Below, piece after piece: positions 11,541-22,353 of a stretch of 64,000 bases of DNA (its first letter is position 1; each line of letters begins with the position of its first letter). The notes beneath the pieces were generated by a model that was given only the letters and a program-made list of their open reading frames with translations, made no database searches and had not been told where the DNA came from. The position numbers and the translations under genes are program-made. Origin of the DNA: Aphanomyces cochlioides (Eukaryota > Oomycota > Saprolegniomycetes > Saprolegniales > Verrucalvaceae); assembly GCA_019828595.1 (NCBI GenBank), contig JAHQRK010000003.1, positions 2,852,001 through 2,916,000 of the forward strand. Direction: 5' to 3'.

Positions 11541-14500
11541 TTAAAGCGAGATGCTCAACTCAGCTTGGAAGAAGGAATCGCCCGGCATGCGCGCCAAAAT
11601 TTGGCTGAAGGGACTTACGGGAGCTGCATACATCTCGAATGTCAATGGTGCGCTCGTGATCTTGCTCAAGTCCAAGCGGAAGAATGTCCAACAGAAGACT
11701 TCGGGCTTTTCCGTGTGATAGTCGTATCTGCAGCAATACTCATGAGCAAGGGAAGATGATGAAGAGTTCGTACCGAAGCAATTCAAAGACAGCGACACAG
11801 CCTTCTGTCAAGTGCTCCAACGGGATTTGTAAATGCCACGTATTACCAAACCAAAGTGATGGACCATCTTGGATCAATGCATCTGGAGTGTATTGTGGGG
11901 TGTCGACGATGTTACCCCGGGCATCCATGACGTAAATACGGAAATGTGGCATTTGCATCACAGCGCCAGCAATGGCTACAGCAGACAAAAGGACCGACAC
12001 GTACGTTGCATTCTTGACCTTGTTGGCCCCACTGGGTCGACCCAACAAGTTGAAACGATCCGTTGGAACCTGAAAGATATCACATCACTCGGCAATCGAG
12101 AGCAACATACCGCAACAACTGCGCCAGGTGCGAGAAGGTCCTTGGTCGATTGCTCAACGGCAATGTCTATTGGGGTCAAGCCTTCATTATTAGCCACGTT
12201 TGTCAGGGCTCCCCTCTTCAAAAGTGATTCGACCAAATCATCACGCTCTTCTTGGACGGCGTAGTGCAATGGCGTATTGCCAAGATGATCTTTAGCATTG
12301 ATATCAGCTTCGTTTTCAATGAGCCAAATGGATGTCTTGACAGCTTCAAAGCCCTCGTCTTCTTGGTTCTGCACCGACAAATGCAAAGCGGACTCGTGGG
12401 CATTGTTCTTCGCATTCACCCACTCCTTTCTATTGGCCCAGTCGATGCAAATCATGTGAGGATTTGGTGGCACGACAGTTCCAACGCGAACAAATGGGAT
12501 CTATTCTACTGTCAGATCAAGTCACTGACAATGTCGGACCTGTCTAATGGCAAGCATCCATTCGTGAACTTCGGCTTCGCTTTCTGCCACGAACGACACA
12601 ATACCTAGCGGATCTTTGCTGGATTTTAATCGAGGAGACAGAATCTCAAAGCAGTTCTCAATTGTCGAAGTGCGGCGCAAAGTGACATCGCGCATCTCGA
12701 TCATTTTGACTGGAATCTACAAGGCACAATGAGTCTTTTGCTATCACTGGATTAGCTCCTACTCGGTCCTTTTCAGCCTTGTACAAAGCAATGACGTTTT
12801 CGTCCAAGACAACATGTCGTTTTGAAGCCATCTTGGAGCCGCTGGCTGTGCGCAATGGACCCGCTTTGATCGCTTTAGTCGTGTCTAAGTGTTGATATCA
12901 AACAGTCTGTCATGTCAGTAAGAGTTTTACCAGGGGGCAATTCGGTTGGGAGTGAGGCAGCGTTGGTTGGTGGCATGATAGATGCACTGGAAACCAAAGC
13001 TCGACGCTTCTTGGTGCCTTGCGATGGGGTGGGGGGCACAGCACCATTGCCTCCCAAAGACGGCGATCGAAGGGCAGCTGCAGGCGATCGTGGTGTGAGC
13101 CCTAGATATGAATTCTTGCGCAAAGTATTTGCACTAAACAACTAGGTTTGAGTAAATTGGATTGGGGGTGCACGTACGTTGAGCTGTTTGAGGGCGAGTT
13201 ATTGCTGCTAGCTGGGGAAAATTTACTACCGACACTCATTTTGTCCGGAGGGGGTGCGCTTTGGATGCGGTTGGCAATCTTGGCTAGCAACTTCACCATA
13301 TCCAAGTGGACAAGTCGTGAAGCATAATGAAGAGGTGTGTTGCCCAAAATATCACGACCGATGACTTGATCTTCCATGTTGGGAATTTCCGAGAGAATAA
13401 ATCGAGCCAAGTTGAGATCTCCATTGATAGCTGCGATGTGGACGAGCGAGCGCATGTGATTGTGCTTGTCTCGAACTAAGTTTCCATACAGATTACGAAG
13501 ATCACCAAGGTTAAGCTCTTACCTCGCACCAAGGTCGAATTAGGGATATCTTTGTCTTGGGAGAGCCGCAAAATCGTGGTGAGGTCGAAGTTGTGGGCTG
13601 CGGCAAACATTTGCTCGATCTTCTTGTGGAGGCGAATACGGGCCAAATATTTTCGCATCATTGTGAGAACATTTATCATGCCACGACGTTGTTTTTCCAT
13701 GCGCTTGCGGGTCAAGCGAGTGCGCACAAGAGATTGGACCTTGATGATCGAGCCCAGTTGATGTTGGTATCGACGTTTGACGAGAAAACTTCGAATATGA
13801 GCTTGTAGCTTGATGAAAGCAGCCAGAGTCTTCTTGTAGCGTCGTCGAGCGACAAACATGCGAATCCATGCAGCCATGCGAGTAGCAGCCTACAAAAGCG
13901 TTAAGATGAACGATAGAGCTCATAAAAGGATACCGCTCGAGCAGTGTGAAAGTATCGGCGCTGTGGAATCATTTTGCCCAGCGATTGAATTTTGATAATG
14001 GCCCAGCGCTGATGCTGGTACGTCTTGACACATTGCTTGCGGCGCCACATGGCTTGAATGAGGACAAATTGTCGCTTGAGTTGGCGATATCTATATGCCA
14101 TACTTACAAACCGCACACTTTGCAGAACTTACTGTTTTCCTTGCAAATAACGTCGAACAAGGGATTGAACCAAGATAATTTGGCGTCTTGCTTTTAGGTA
14201 TGCTCGACGTGCATTAATCATGCGACCGAAAGCACATAAACGCGTTGCCATTCTCTTTTCGCGAAGGAACTTCTTGCGTGCCAATGCCCGGCGAATCATG
14301 GCCTGGGATTGAATGGTCGCTTGTCGTCCTATTTCAATTTTAAGACAGGTCCTGAACCACATTTATCACCTTGGATGTATTGAGTTCGAACGCGATTTGC
14401 ACGCCAGCGAGCTTGCACCATGACGATGCGGCGCTTTGCCAACCTGTAGTGCAAACGGCCCAAATAGCCACGCATGATCCTACGAGGATGTGAGAAAGAT

Positions 14501-17500
14501 CGTTGTTGTACAAGAACCTTGAAATCGCAGTTTGGGCTTTGGCTCGAATTTGGGCACGAAGGCGAGCCTTCTTGCCATACTTTAAACGAGCCAAAAATCC
14601 ACGACCGACGGCATGTAGTTTGATTGCAGCACGTTTTTGGCGAGTGTATCTACAGGTCGTACTCAAAACTTTATGGTACATTGGATGTACCTTCGTGTGG
14701 CGATGAAACGCTTGGCTGACTTGGAAATCACAATCGATGCTTTGCGCAAATGCAAGAACTGTTTTCGATAGTGATAGGTTTGCACAGCGCTCTTGATAAT
14801 GTATCCACTGTGCTTGAGCTTCGTGTACTCCTTGCGAGCGAGGTAACGTCGCATGTTCTTCGCAATAATAATTTGAGCTTTTGGCGCAGCTCGCAAATAT
14901 TTGGCAAGCTATTCAAATAGACATCGATGTAATTGTTGGTGTCGTAAATGGCTTACCGCTCGAGCGCGTCGGCCACGTTCCAAGGACTGAATTCGGATGG
15001 CCGCACGCTTCATACGCAAATAACGGCGACGTGCCAACCAACGACGAACGCAGGCATTGAGAGAAGTGATACGGTGGCGCATCTTGCGGAATCGTCGAAG
15101 AGCCAGGAACATGCGAACTTTGGCCTGGATCTTGATCACCTTGGCTCGGGTGTTGAGGTAACTAGTAGCAAGTGAACTCGATCCCATGACAAGAATCGTA
15201 CCGCTTGCGTTCGACGTAGCGACGCACGTATTTCTGAACGATAATGGCGGCATCCACGCGGACTTTGCGCACCACGGCATCGAGCAAGCGTAGCTGAGAG
15301 TCGCGCATAAATACCTTCTTGTGACCCAATTGCCAATTGTCGCGTTCAACGGCTTGACTGAGGATGAGCTACATGTCCCGTGAGCTACAATAAACACAAC
15401 TGGCACGAACCTCGCACTTTTCCTTGTCGGACTGGGGAAACTTCTTCGTCTTGACACTGTAAACTTTGTAGAGCAGCTTGTATTTGTCCAAAAACTCGGC
15501 AAATGTACGACGCACTGGAAAACCAGACCGACGAATGCGTACTGTTTCCATAACACCCAAATAGATCAGCTGATTCAAGATCAATTCGGCATTCCAGCCT
15601 TGGGGGAATCGCAAGTTATTAGGTTTGACACATCTGTGAGATATTCGTGAATACCCAATTGTAGAGTTCACTCCACTCACCGAACAAATGCTGGCTGTGT
15701 CGTGTTTAATTGTTGCATCAAATCGGCCATTTGCTCACGGAATTTACGACCCACAGTCATCGTCCCGGTCATTTTGGTCATGGATGCACGCTTCAGTTTT
15801 TGCTCGCCAGGAGGGCTTGACGAAGCAAACAGACCACGAAGGAAGGCCATGCGACTGCTGTTCATCAAATCCAACAAGTCATTGTGCAAGGAATCGTTGT
15901 TCTTGTCCAAAAAGCCGGCCACTTTGTATGCGACTTGACCTAAAGACGAACGATTGTGAGTGCTGCGAGGGCATGTTGGACTTACCAGCGTAGTGCTTGA
16001 TGATAAATTCTTCTTTACCGAAGCGAGGCTTGATGAAGTTTGGATGCTTGTCGTGGGTTTGATGCAGCTTTTGGATAAAGTTGTCATCTGAGCCACGCTT
16101 ACCCAGAAGAGCCTGTTCATCAAGCAAGATCAAAATACCCAGAGGCTTCTTCTCAATCAACTCGAGGCAGGGAATGTTATCTATACCATGGTGTAAGGCA
16201 TGATAAGCTCAAAGAGTTTACCTTGGAAGCTCAGTTTGGACCAGTCAATGCCTTCTTCAACGTAAACTTCCTGTTCGTACACAAAGACATGCTGGTTGAA
16301 TTGTTGTTGGAGCATTTCATTCGTGTAGTTGATGCACAACTGTTCAAAGGAGTTGATTGCAAGGATTTCAAAACCAAAAATGTCCAAAATACCAATGAAG
16401 CACGGTGCTCCATTGTTGACGTTGCCACCTCCAGTGAGTTGGGCAGTCGCAGCGTTGATTCGGTCAACGAGCCAGTCGAACAAGGCAGAGTAGATCGCTT
16501 TAGCCAACCCATTACGGGATTTGATGGCTTCAACACCGGACAAGTTGATTTCAGCAACACTTCCACTAAAGCATAACGATAAGTATTTAATCCAGTAAGT
16601 GCTTCATAATAATACCGTGCGCCAGCACTCATGGTACGTTTGCAGAGCGCAAATTCCAAGTCTTTTGGGGCAACTTCCATCAGGGAAGCAAGTGTTTCAA
16701 CTTGGTTAACCTGAGGACACGTGGCTTGCAAGCCTGCATTTTCAACAATCTACCGAGTGTTCAATAACATAACAAAATGTCATGCAAACCTGAAGATTGC
16801 CCAAGTGCAAAACGGAAGCGACCAGTGTGAAGATATTTTGCTTGAGTTCAGGCGTGATTCCCATGACTTCCATGGCATCGACTAATTCCTTGAACGACTT
16901 TTTGTCGTTAACCTCAGGGCAATGAATGCAGTTGCCTTGATTGAGGTAGAAATAATCCTCAGCGCGCTCGAGATGTAATGCAGCTACAGATTTCGTGAGA
17001 AATGAGTGCATAGCAGCAGTCAAACCTCGCTCTGCGTCCGTCAAACCAGAGCAAATCTGGTAGAAAATGTGATAATTGCGTTCATTTTCAGAGCAGCCAA
17101 CGATACGAGACTTCTCGAGAAGGAAATGGCTCGTACTCGCACCGCTGATTTTACCATCGCGATCGTAGTGGATCTTGATGAATTTACCAAAACGACTGCA
17201 GAGAGACATAATGAGCTAACATTTCTGGAATGCTCGTACCTGGAGTTATCGTTACGAATGGTTTTCGCATTCCCAAAAGCTTCAAGGAGAGGATTACTTT
17301 GTAGAACGCACTGTTCAACACTGCCACCTCCCTTGCCATTCGATCCCTTGGACGACTGACTAATATTCGCTAAATACTACACATACGACTCGTCAAACAC
17401 AAATTCTATCATCAAATCGTACTCGCATGATGTATTTCGCAGCTTCGGTCTTGCCAGCACCAGATTCACCCGAGACAAGAATCGATTGACACTTGCCGGT

Positions 17501-17932
17501 TTTCTGCAACGCTCGGTACGCTCCATCGGCCGTCACATACACGTGTGGGGCTGGGTTTTCCTGTTTACTGAGCGAGTCGATGTCGGGAAAGTTGTACAAG
17601 AGCGGGATATTCTTGTACGGGTTGATCGAAATCAAGATATCGCCTGTGAAGGTATAAATCAGGTCTTCCATGTATCGTCGCCGGAGTAAATCCAACAGAG
17701 GAGCTTCGTGAAGATTGTCCATGTCAGACACATTGGGCAGAAGAAGCGCGTGGGATGGATCGAACGGATGCGTTTGGGATACACTAAACTTGTGTTCCTC
17801 GTTATCGTCCGGCGTGAGGACAAAGAGAGATTCGCCATCGTCCTCGACAATTGAACCTAATTGCCATACATTGCGTGGATCAGGGCACCACACTTTCTCG
17901 CCTTCTCGGCGCGTTTTCTTGACCGCTGCCAT
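11541..17932 (-). CDS. Unconventional myosin: motor, about 19 IQ motifs, ankyrin, PH, ankyrin tail
   Basis: Actin motor of about 1,800 residues. The start at 17932 gives [15 protein letters not shown]. Motor landmarks in order: P-loop GESGAGKTE, switch I NDNSSRFGKF, relay ILDIFGFE, actin-binding and converter region [16 protein letters not shown] and [16 protein letters not shown]. Then come about 19 IQ-like motifs ([44 protein letters not shown] and others), expected to bind calmodulin-type light chains and form a very long lever. After these follow an ankyrin repeat segment ([20 protein letters not shown]), a low-complexity linker, a PH domain ([20 protein letters not shown] to [19 protein letters not shown]), a second ankyrin segment ([20 protein letters not shown]) and a beta-rich C-terminal domain. 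More than 20 introns, mostly 38-50 nt. PH plus ankyrin suggests membrane cargo binding (inference). The stop is at 11541-11543. Confidence 0.9.
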
Positions 17933-18044
17933 GGCTGCTGTCCCTTCTCTGTTGCTTGGTTGAGCGAGGAAATGACGACTTCCTCCGTCACTTTCAATGA
18001 TGGCATCCCAGTCAAAGTGCGAAACACGCCATTCGCGCCTTGTG

Positions 18045-18142
18045 AGGTTGTCAATACATTAATCAAGATAAAATAATACGCTCTTTTAAGTACGAATTGC
18101 ATTTTATCTTGATTAAAGTATTCCAAAATGACAACCTTATTA
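18045..18142. repeat. Imperfect inverted repeat (hairpin) upstream of the myosin gene
   Basis: ATTAATCAAGATAAAAT at about 18058-18075 pairs with ATTTTATCTTGATTAA at about 18103-18118, and the arms continue as GAGGTTGTCAATA and its partner TATTCCAAAATGACAACCT. About 25 bases separate the arms. It lies 115-210 bp upstream of the myosin ATG. It could be a small foldback MITE or a regulatory palindrome. Confidence 0.55.
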
Positions 18143-18317
18143 AATACGAACTGTCGATTGTTGTCGGGTTGTTCTAAGTGACAAAGCGACACGCATGTCC
18201 AAGGCGTCAGGATGCACTCTCGACACCTTGTGCTCGCTTCAAAGCAATTCGCAGCGTCGGGTGGCGATATTTTATCTTGTTTTACTGTGGTCGCTATATT
18301 TATAAGTTAAATTAAGT

Positions 18318-18785
18318 CTACATGGTGTCTTGTTTGAGCAGTGCTGTCGGTGCGACAAGCTGGACGTCGCGAAACGACGTATACTTGGTCGCTTCCGGGC
18401 TTGCCCCGACAAACTCTTGGTACGCCGCTGTGCTCTGCATTTGCGGAGAGAGGTTGATGCAATCCAATACATTCTGAAGCTGCTGCCGCCGTTGTTCGAG
18501 ATGTGCGTCGGGCGTTAACTTAATCAAAATGTTTGTCCACAGATCAGACGTTGGCATGTTGGGAAGAGCAAAGCCTTGGTCTCGTAGAGCGCGGTGGAGC
18601 GCATCGAATTGAGCATATCGCCTATAGATGGTGTACACGTGCGCATGGCACTTGGCTTGTAGTCCGCGTGCGTTCACGACGATGGCATATTCGACAAACG
18701 AGTTGCCATCCGATGGATTGGCATACCGCCACGTCTTGATGCGCATGACGGACGTGGTGCTGTTGGTTTCCGTAGGTGCAGTCAT
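18318..18785 (-). CDS. PX-domain protein 1
   Basis: A single-exon protein of 155 residues that is almost entirely one phox-homology domain. The start at 18785 gives MTAPTETNSTTSVMRIKTW. Key features: YTIYRRYAQFDALHRAL, the RRYxxF motif whose Arg normally contacts the 3-phosphate of PI3P; the proline-containing loop FALPNMPTSDLWTN; and EQRRQQLQNVLDCI, which supplies the second basic contact. The C-terminus (YTSFRDVQLVAPTALLKQ) is shared with the second PX gene at 20.4 kb. No second domain (BAR, SH3) is present, so it may act as a small membrane-targeting adaptor on endosomes. The substrate lipid is inferred from the conserved Arg only. Confidence 0.85.
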   Translation of the reverse strand: MTAPTETNSTTSVMRIKTWRYANPSDGNSFVEYAIVVNARGLQAKCHAHVYTIYRRYAQFDALHRALRDQGFALPNMPTSDLWTNILIKLTPDAHLEQRRQQLQNVLDCINLSPQMQSTAAYQEFVGASPEATKYTSFRDVQLVAPTALLKQDTM

Positions 18786-18901
18786 TCGTTTCGAAAATTG
18801 GCGCAAATGAGCAATTGAACGTTGGGCGGTGAGTACAAAAGTCGACTAATGTCGTGGGTGCACCTCCTGCCCTTCCAAACGCTTGTGACGCTGCCACCTG
18901 G

Positions 18902-19623
18902 TCAACTTTTGACATATGAACTTTCTTTTTTCGAAGGAACGAGAATCGAAACATACGAATGTATCAAGTCGCACGTCAATATGAGCTCACGAATCGTCGA
19001 CATCATGCCGTCCTTCTTCCTAGACGTCTGCACCTTCCCTACGCCCATCACGAAACGAAGTGATGTGGTGTGGATCGACACCACCGCTGTTGCCTCCACG
19101 AGGACATTATTCACTGAATTGTTGAGATCGATTTTGATTGGCTGAGTCTCATTTAATATAAATCCGAAAAGACACGGCCGCCCAATGGGTGAATTTCTGA
19201 CGCGAGAATGTGACATTAATGCCTTCTGCGAATATCGCCACGGCCCTGTCCACTCATTCTGAGGCCAACGTGCGTTGTCGAGCGACACAACCTTGTCCTT
19301 TTGTTCTGGAATAAACTGAACGTCGTACGAGCACGTTTGCCGAGTGTGTTCATAGCCAGAGCTCGACTGTAGTGCCAAAGGTATTGCGCAAGGCATAACG
19401 TCACGCTGTGGTCAATAACGACACTGGCGTTGTCGGATTGAACAATTTGTGACGGCAACACCACGCCATGTTGTGAGTACAGTACTGCGTGAGTGCGCGG
19501 CCTCCTTCGTGGATGCCCGTGCCTCTCCATCACCCAGCCATCATTTATTACACGTACAGGAGCGAGGATTACATCGTGACAGGAATGATATACAATGTAT
19601 TGTGTCGAATTATGGACACGCAA
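18902..19623 (-). CDS. Hypothetical protein, at least two exons (tentative)
   Basis: Reading leftward, a frame with STQYIVYHSCHDVILAPVRV and SQIVQSDNASVVIDHS can be joined through a 38-nt GT-AG intron (about 19362-19399) to SSSGYEHTRQTCSYDVQF, then DNARWPQNEWTGPWRYS. The joined sequence has normal amino-acid composition, but I do not recognise a family. The left end is unclear: a plus-strand CCAAT plus TATA-like segment at 19136-19160 lies inside the supposed coding part, so the coding region may end near 19.2 kb instead of 18.9 kb. The start is also unknown; the frame is open to about 19690. Confidence 0.3.
19136..19162 (+). promoter_or_regulatory. Inverted CCAAT box followed by a TATA-like run
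   Basis: GATTGGCTGA at 19136-19145 is followed by ATTTAATATAAAT at 19151-19163. This is the best promoter-like combination in this interval, but no convincing plus-strand gene follows. Confidence 0.35.
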
Positions 19624-19731
19624 GTGGAGACTCGCCGGGCGTGCGGCATAGACTCGGACTTCAAGGGAGTGATCACTCGACAGTCGAGGATTTTTCCACG
19701 AAGCGGTGAATTCCTTGCGGCATTTGGTTGA

Positions 19732-20357
19732 CCAAAGGCGACTTGAATCTTACGCGAGATGATTCAAAAGGCTTCAACTTGATGTCATCCTTCCGAGGCG
19801 AATTACAAAGCGTTCGCAATACACTGAGTAATTGACGTTGTCAGACTACAACTGATGGGAGGCTGCATGTAACATCTCAAATTTCAACTTGGACGGCTGC
19901 AGGAGAGCTGCGAGATTCGGCGCGGCCAACAGCCTCGACGGACTAATGATTATCCAAGATCGATCGTGCGTAAGGTGAAAGCTGCACGTTCAGAGCTAGA
20001 ACGGTAACGGGAGCAGTGGAAGGCCATGGGACGTCACGAAGGATGCTTTCTCAGAGATTCCTACTGTATTACAGCCATGACTTGCATGATGTTCTCTGCA
20101 TCGAGCTGCAAGTTCAAATATATCCTGAGCCGCTTTGCAGTAATCGCCATCGGGAAGGATTTGTGAAGTCCCATGAGGAACTTCCGCTGACAACAATTTC
20201 CAACATGATGCCCCTGCCTCTACGTTGAATGGGAACTCGTCTGTGACACTGAGCTGTCGAGTAAGCAGCGGGAGAGAGGTCGCAAGTGCAGCTATCCAAG
20301 TTTGTGTTTGAAGTTAAATAAGTCCTAGATCTACCTACTACTGTACTATAAACAGCT
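19732..20357. other. Stretch with no gene recognised
   Basis: Short frames on both strands, none with recognisable motifs or a convincing exon chain. It lies between the tentative hypothetical gene and the 3' end of PX gene 2. Confidence 0.3.
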
Positions 20358-20825
20358 TTAGCAAGTGGTTTCTTGACGGATCATGCCCATGGGTCGAAGA
20401 CGAACGTCAGTGAGTGACGTGTAGCCCAAAGCAGAGCTGTCGCTCTTGATAAACTCTTTGTACGCCTCAGTGACTTGCACGTCGGCCGATTCACTCACGC
20501 AATCCAAGAATCGTTGGAGCTGTGCTTGTCGTTGAGCTAAGACTGGCTCGGGTGTCAACTTGATGAGGACATTTGTCCACAAGTCGACTTTTGGCATGTC
20601 GGGGAGTGCAAAGCCACGTTGGAGGAGCGCGCAGTGCAAGGCTTGGAATTGTGAAAAGCGTTTGCGAAGAACGTGGACGCTCGGGTGTTTGTTCCTCGAC
20701 GTGGCTGCCTCTTGGACAACAATTGTAAACTCGACAAATGCGCCTTGCTTGTTGTACGCCCACTTTCGGATGCGCATCGACGACGTGGCCTCTTTCATCG
20801 GCTCGTCGTAGGTTTCAATTGCCAT
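20358..20825 (-). CDS. PX-domain protein 2 (paralogue of the gene at 18.3 kb)
   Basis: A single-exon protein of 155 residues, the same length as PX protein 1. The start at 20825 gives MAIETYDEPMKEATSSMRIR. The PX core is clear: VLRKRFSQFQALHCALLQRG (here RKRFxxF), FALPDMPKVDLWTNVLIKLT and AQRQAQLQRFLDCV. The C-terminus YTSLTDVRLRPMGMIRQ parallels YTSFRDVQLVAPTALLKQ of the first copy. The frame stays open upstream of the ATG to 21104 but that part is not PX-like. Orientation and length match PX 1, so the pair is a local duplication, diverged to roughly half identity by eye. The likely role is phosphoinositide-dependent membrane targeting. Confidence 0.85.
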   Translation of the reverse strand: MAIETYDEPMKEATSSMRIRKWAYNKQGAFVEFTIVVQEAATSRNKHPSVHVLRKRFSQFQALHCALLQRGFALPDMPKVDLWTNVLIKLTPEPVLAQRQAQLQRFLDCVSESADVQVTEAYKEFIKSDSSALGYTSLTDVRLRPMGMIRQETTC

Positions 20826-21115
20826 GGCAACGTCAAATTGAAAAATGATTTCCTGCCAAACTTTGGATTCAAGAAGATGCCAGTCGGTGGACTTGTTTAC
20901 TGCATGGCCATACTGCAAGGATTGAAATTTTTGATGCGGAATCCATCTGCCGCTGGCGATCAGTACTCGAGTTCTCCATGGGATGGACAATATCATCCCA
21001 GCACATCCTGTCGTCGTCGTCATGGCAATCATCGCCTTGAGAGGTTTTGCTATCATCAACTCATTCGACTCGACACCATCATCTTTGCAGCGAGCTTGGT
21101 GCATGCGCCATGAGT

Positions 21116-21804
21116 TTATTGAGCACGCGAGATGGAGACGAATCCAATACCGTGGCAGGTATCCGTGGCCATGTTACTGGTACGCTAGAGAATGGTATCC
21201 ACAGCACAATGCACCGAACGAAATTCACCATGCTCTTTATTGAGATTCAACGAACGTGGATCGCGCATACAGTAACGTGCCAGCTCTGGCAATGCAGTGC
21301 GATCGAAACGAAGAAGGGTAGCTAGCCCCCTGGCAAGTCTAGAAAGCGCTCGACTACAGTATACCTCATCAAGGACGTTTCAAGGTGGCCAAGTTTCTCC
21401 ACCTCGTGCCGTACAATCTGCTCTTTCATGCATGGTATGATCGCGTCCCAGAGGTTCTCACTGTAAAAGACTGTCGCCAGGGAGAGAAAGGAGCTCGCAT
21501 CTATAATAGGATGCATCTATGGAGAGACTGTAGTCTGGGGTGCGGGTCGACTTTGACGACGACGACATGCATCACATGCTTCGTTAGGCCAAGAGTGAAG
21601 GCCAATGGGAATGCAGTCTTTCACCGACTTTTTATCAAAATGAGCGTCTATTTCAGATAAAAAAAGACGAAAAGCGACATGCCTACGTAGAACAAGCATG
21701 CCTCCAAGGATTTGAGCATTTTCATATGACGGCGGGAGCGGACTCTGACTGTCGCACGCGTTGGACATTCGAGGCAAACGCATGTATGACTCGGGTCGAG
21801 TCAT
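21116..21804 (-). CDS. Hypothetical protein, multi-exon, helical
   Basis: I do not recognise the family, but the gene model is coherent. Exon 1 from 21804 reads MTRPESYMRLPRMSNACDS and ends in EACDACRRRQ. A 51-nt intron leads to ASSFLSLATVFYSENLWDAI and EQIVRHEVEKLGHLETSLMR. A 35-nt intron leads to LATLLRFDRTALPELARYCM and DPRSLNLNKEHGEFRS. It can then stop at 21185 or, through a 31-nt intron, at 21116. The ends of the three sure exons match in phase, and the joined protein (about 180-200 residues) has normal composition. A Cys pair (CDAC) lies before a basic cluster. It is divergent from the TLDc gene, with 549 bp between the two starts. Confidence 0.5.
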
Positions 21805-22353
21805 CTCTCATATTGCCATCCTGCCTTGTATGTAGCCCCCTGGGTTATGTTGTTCCAGAGGGGGGAAAAGATGATTGAGCGCGAGGGGGAAAGAGCAGGG
21901 AAGCTTCGGAATCGCTAGTCGAGAGGGGTAAAGGCGACTGGTGCCTTGTGACGCATGTTGTTGAACGCCTGGTAACCGTGCAATCAACCACCGGCGAGCA
22001 TTCCTTCTATAATCTCGTCACTGCACGCCGGATCAGCTATTGCCGACTTGTTAATGCACGTCACCTCAATCGTCATGACTTGATTGTCCTTAACGTTTCA
22101 ACGTTGCTCTGGAGTCTGTCAGTCGTCCGAATGCCTTGATTCCAATAGCACTAAAGCCCTGAAATGCGCGGGAAGATACAGAGCATGCATCTAACCGCCA
22201 TGCAATCCCTGTTTCCGACGTGGGTATTGTTTCGCGCTCTTCTTTCTCTGCTCTTGCTTGTGGCTCGAGTGACATTTCAAAACTGTGAAATAAACCGAAT
22301 CCGGATAATAGTTCACTATCCGGAATTCATTGGGTGCATTCGCAGATAACATC
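21805..22353. other. Divergent intergenic region
   Basis: Shared upstream region of the minus-strand hypothetical gene (start 21804) and the plus-strand TLDc gene (start 22354). A minus-strand ATG frame at 22275 (MSLEPQARAEKEERETIPTS, 61 codons) is present but has no other support. Purine-rich GGGG tracts occur at 21855-21890. Confidence 0.3.
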
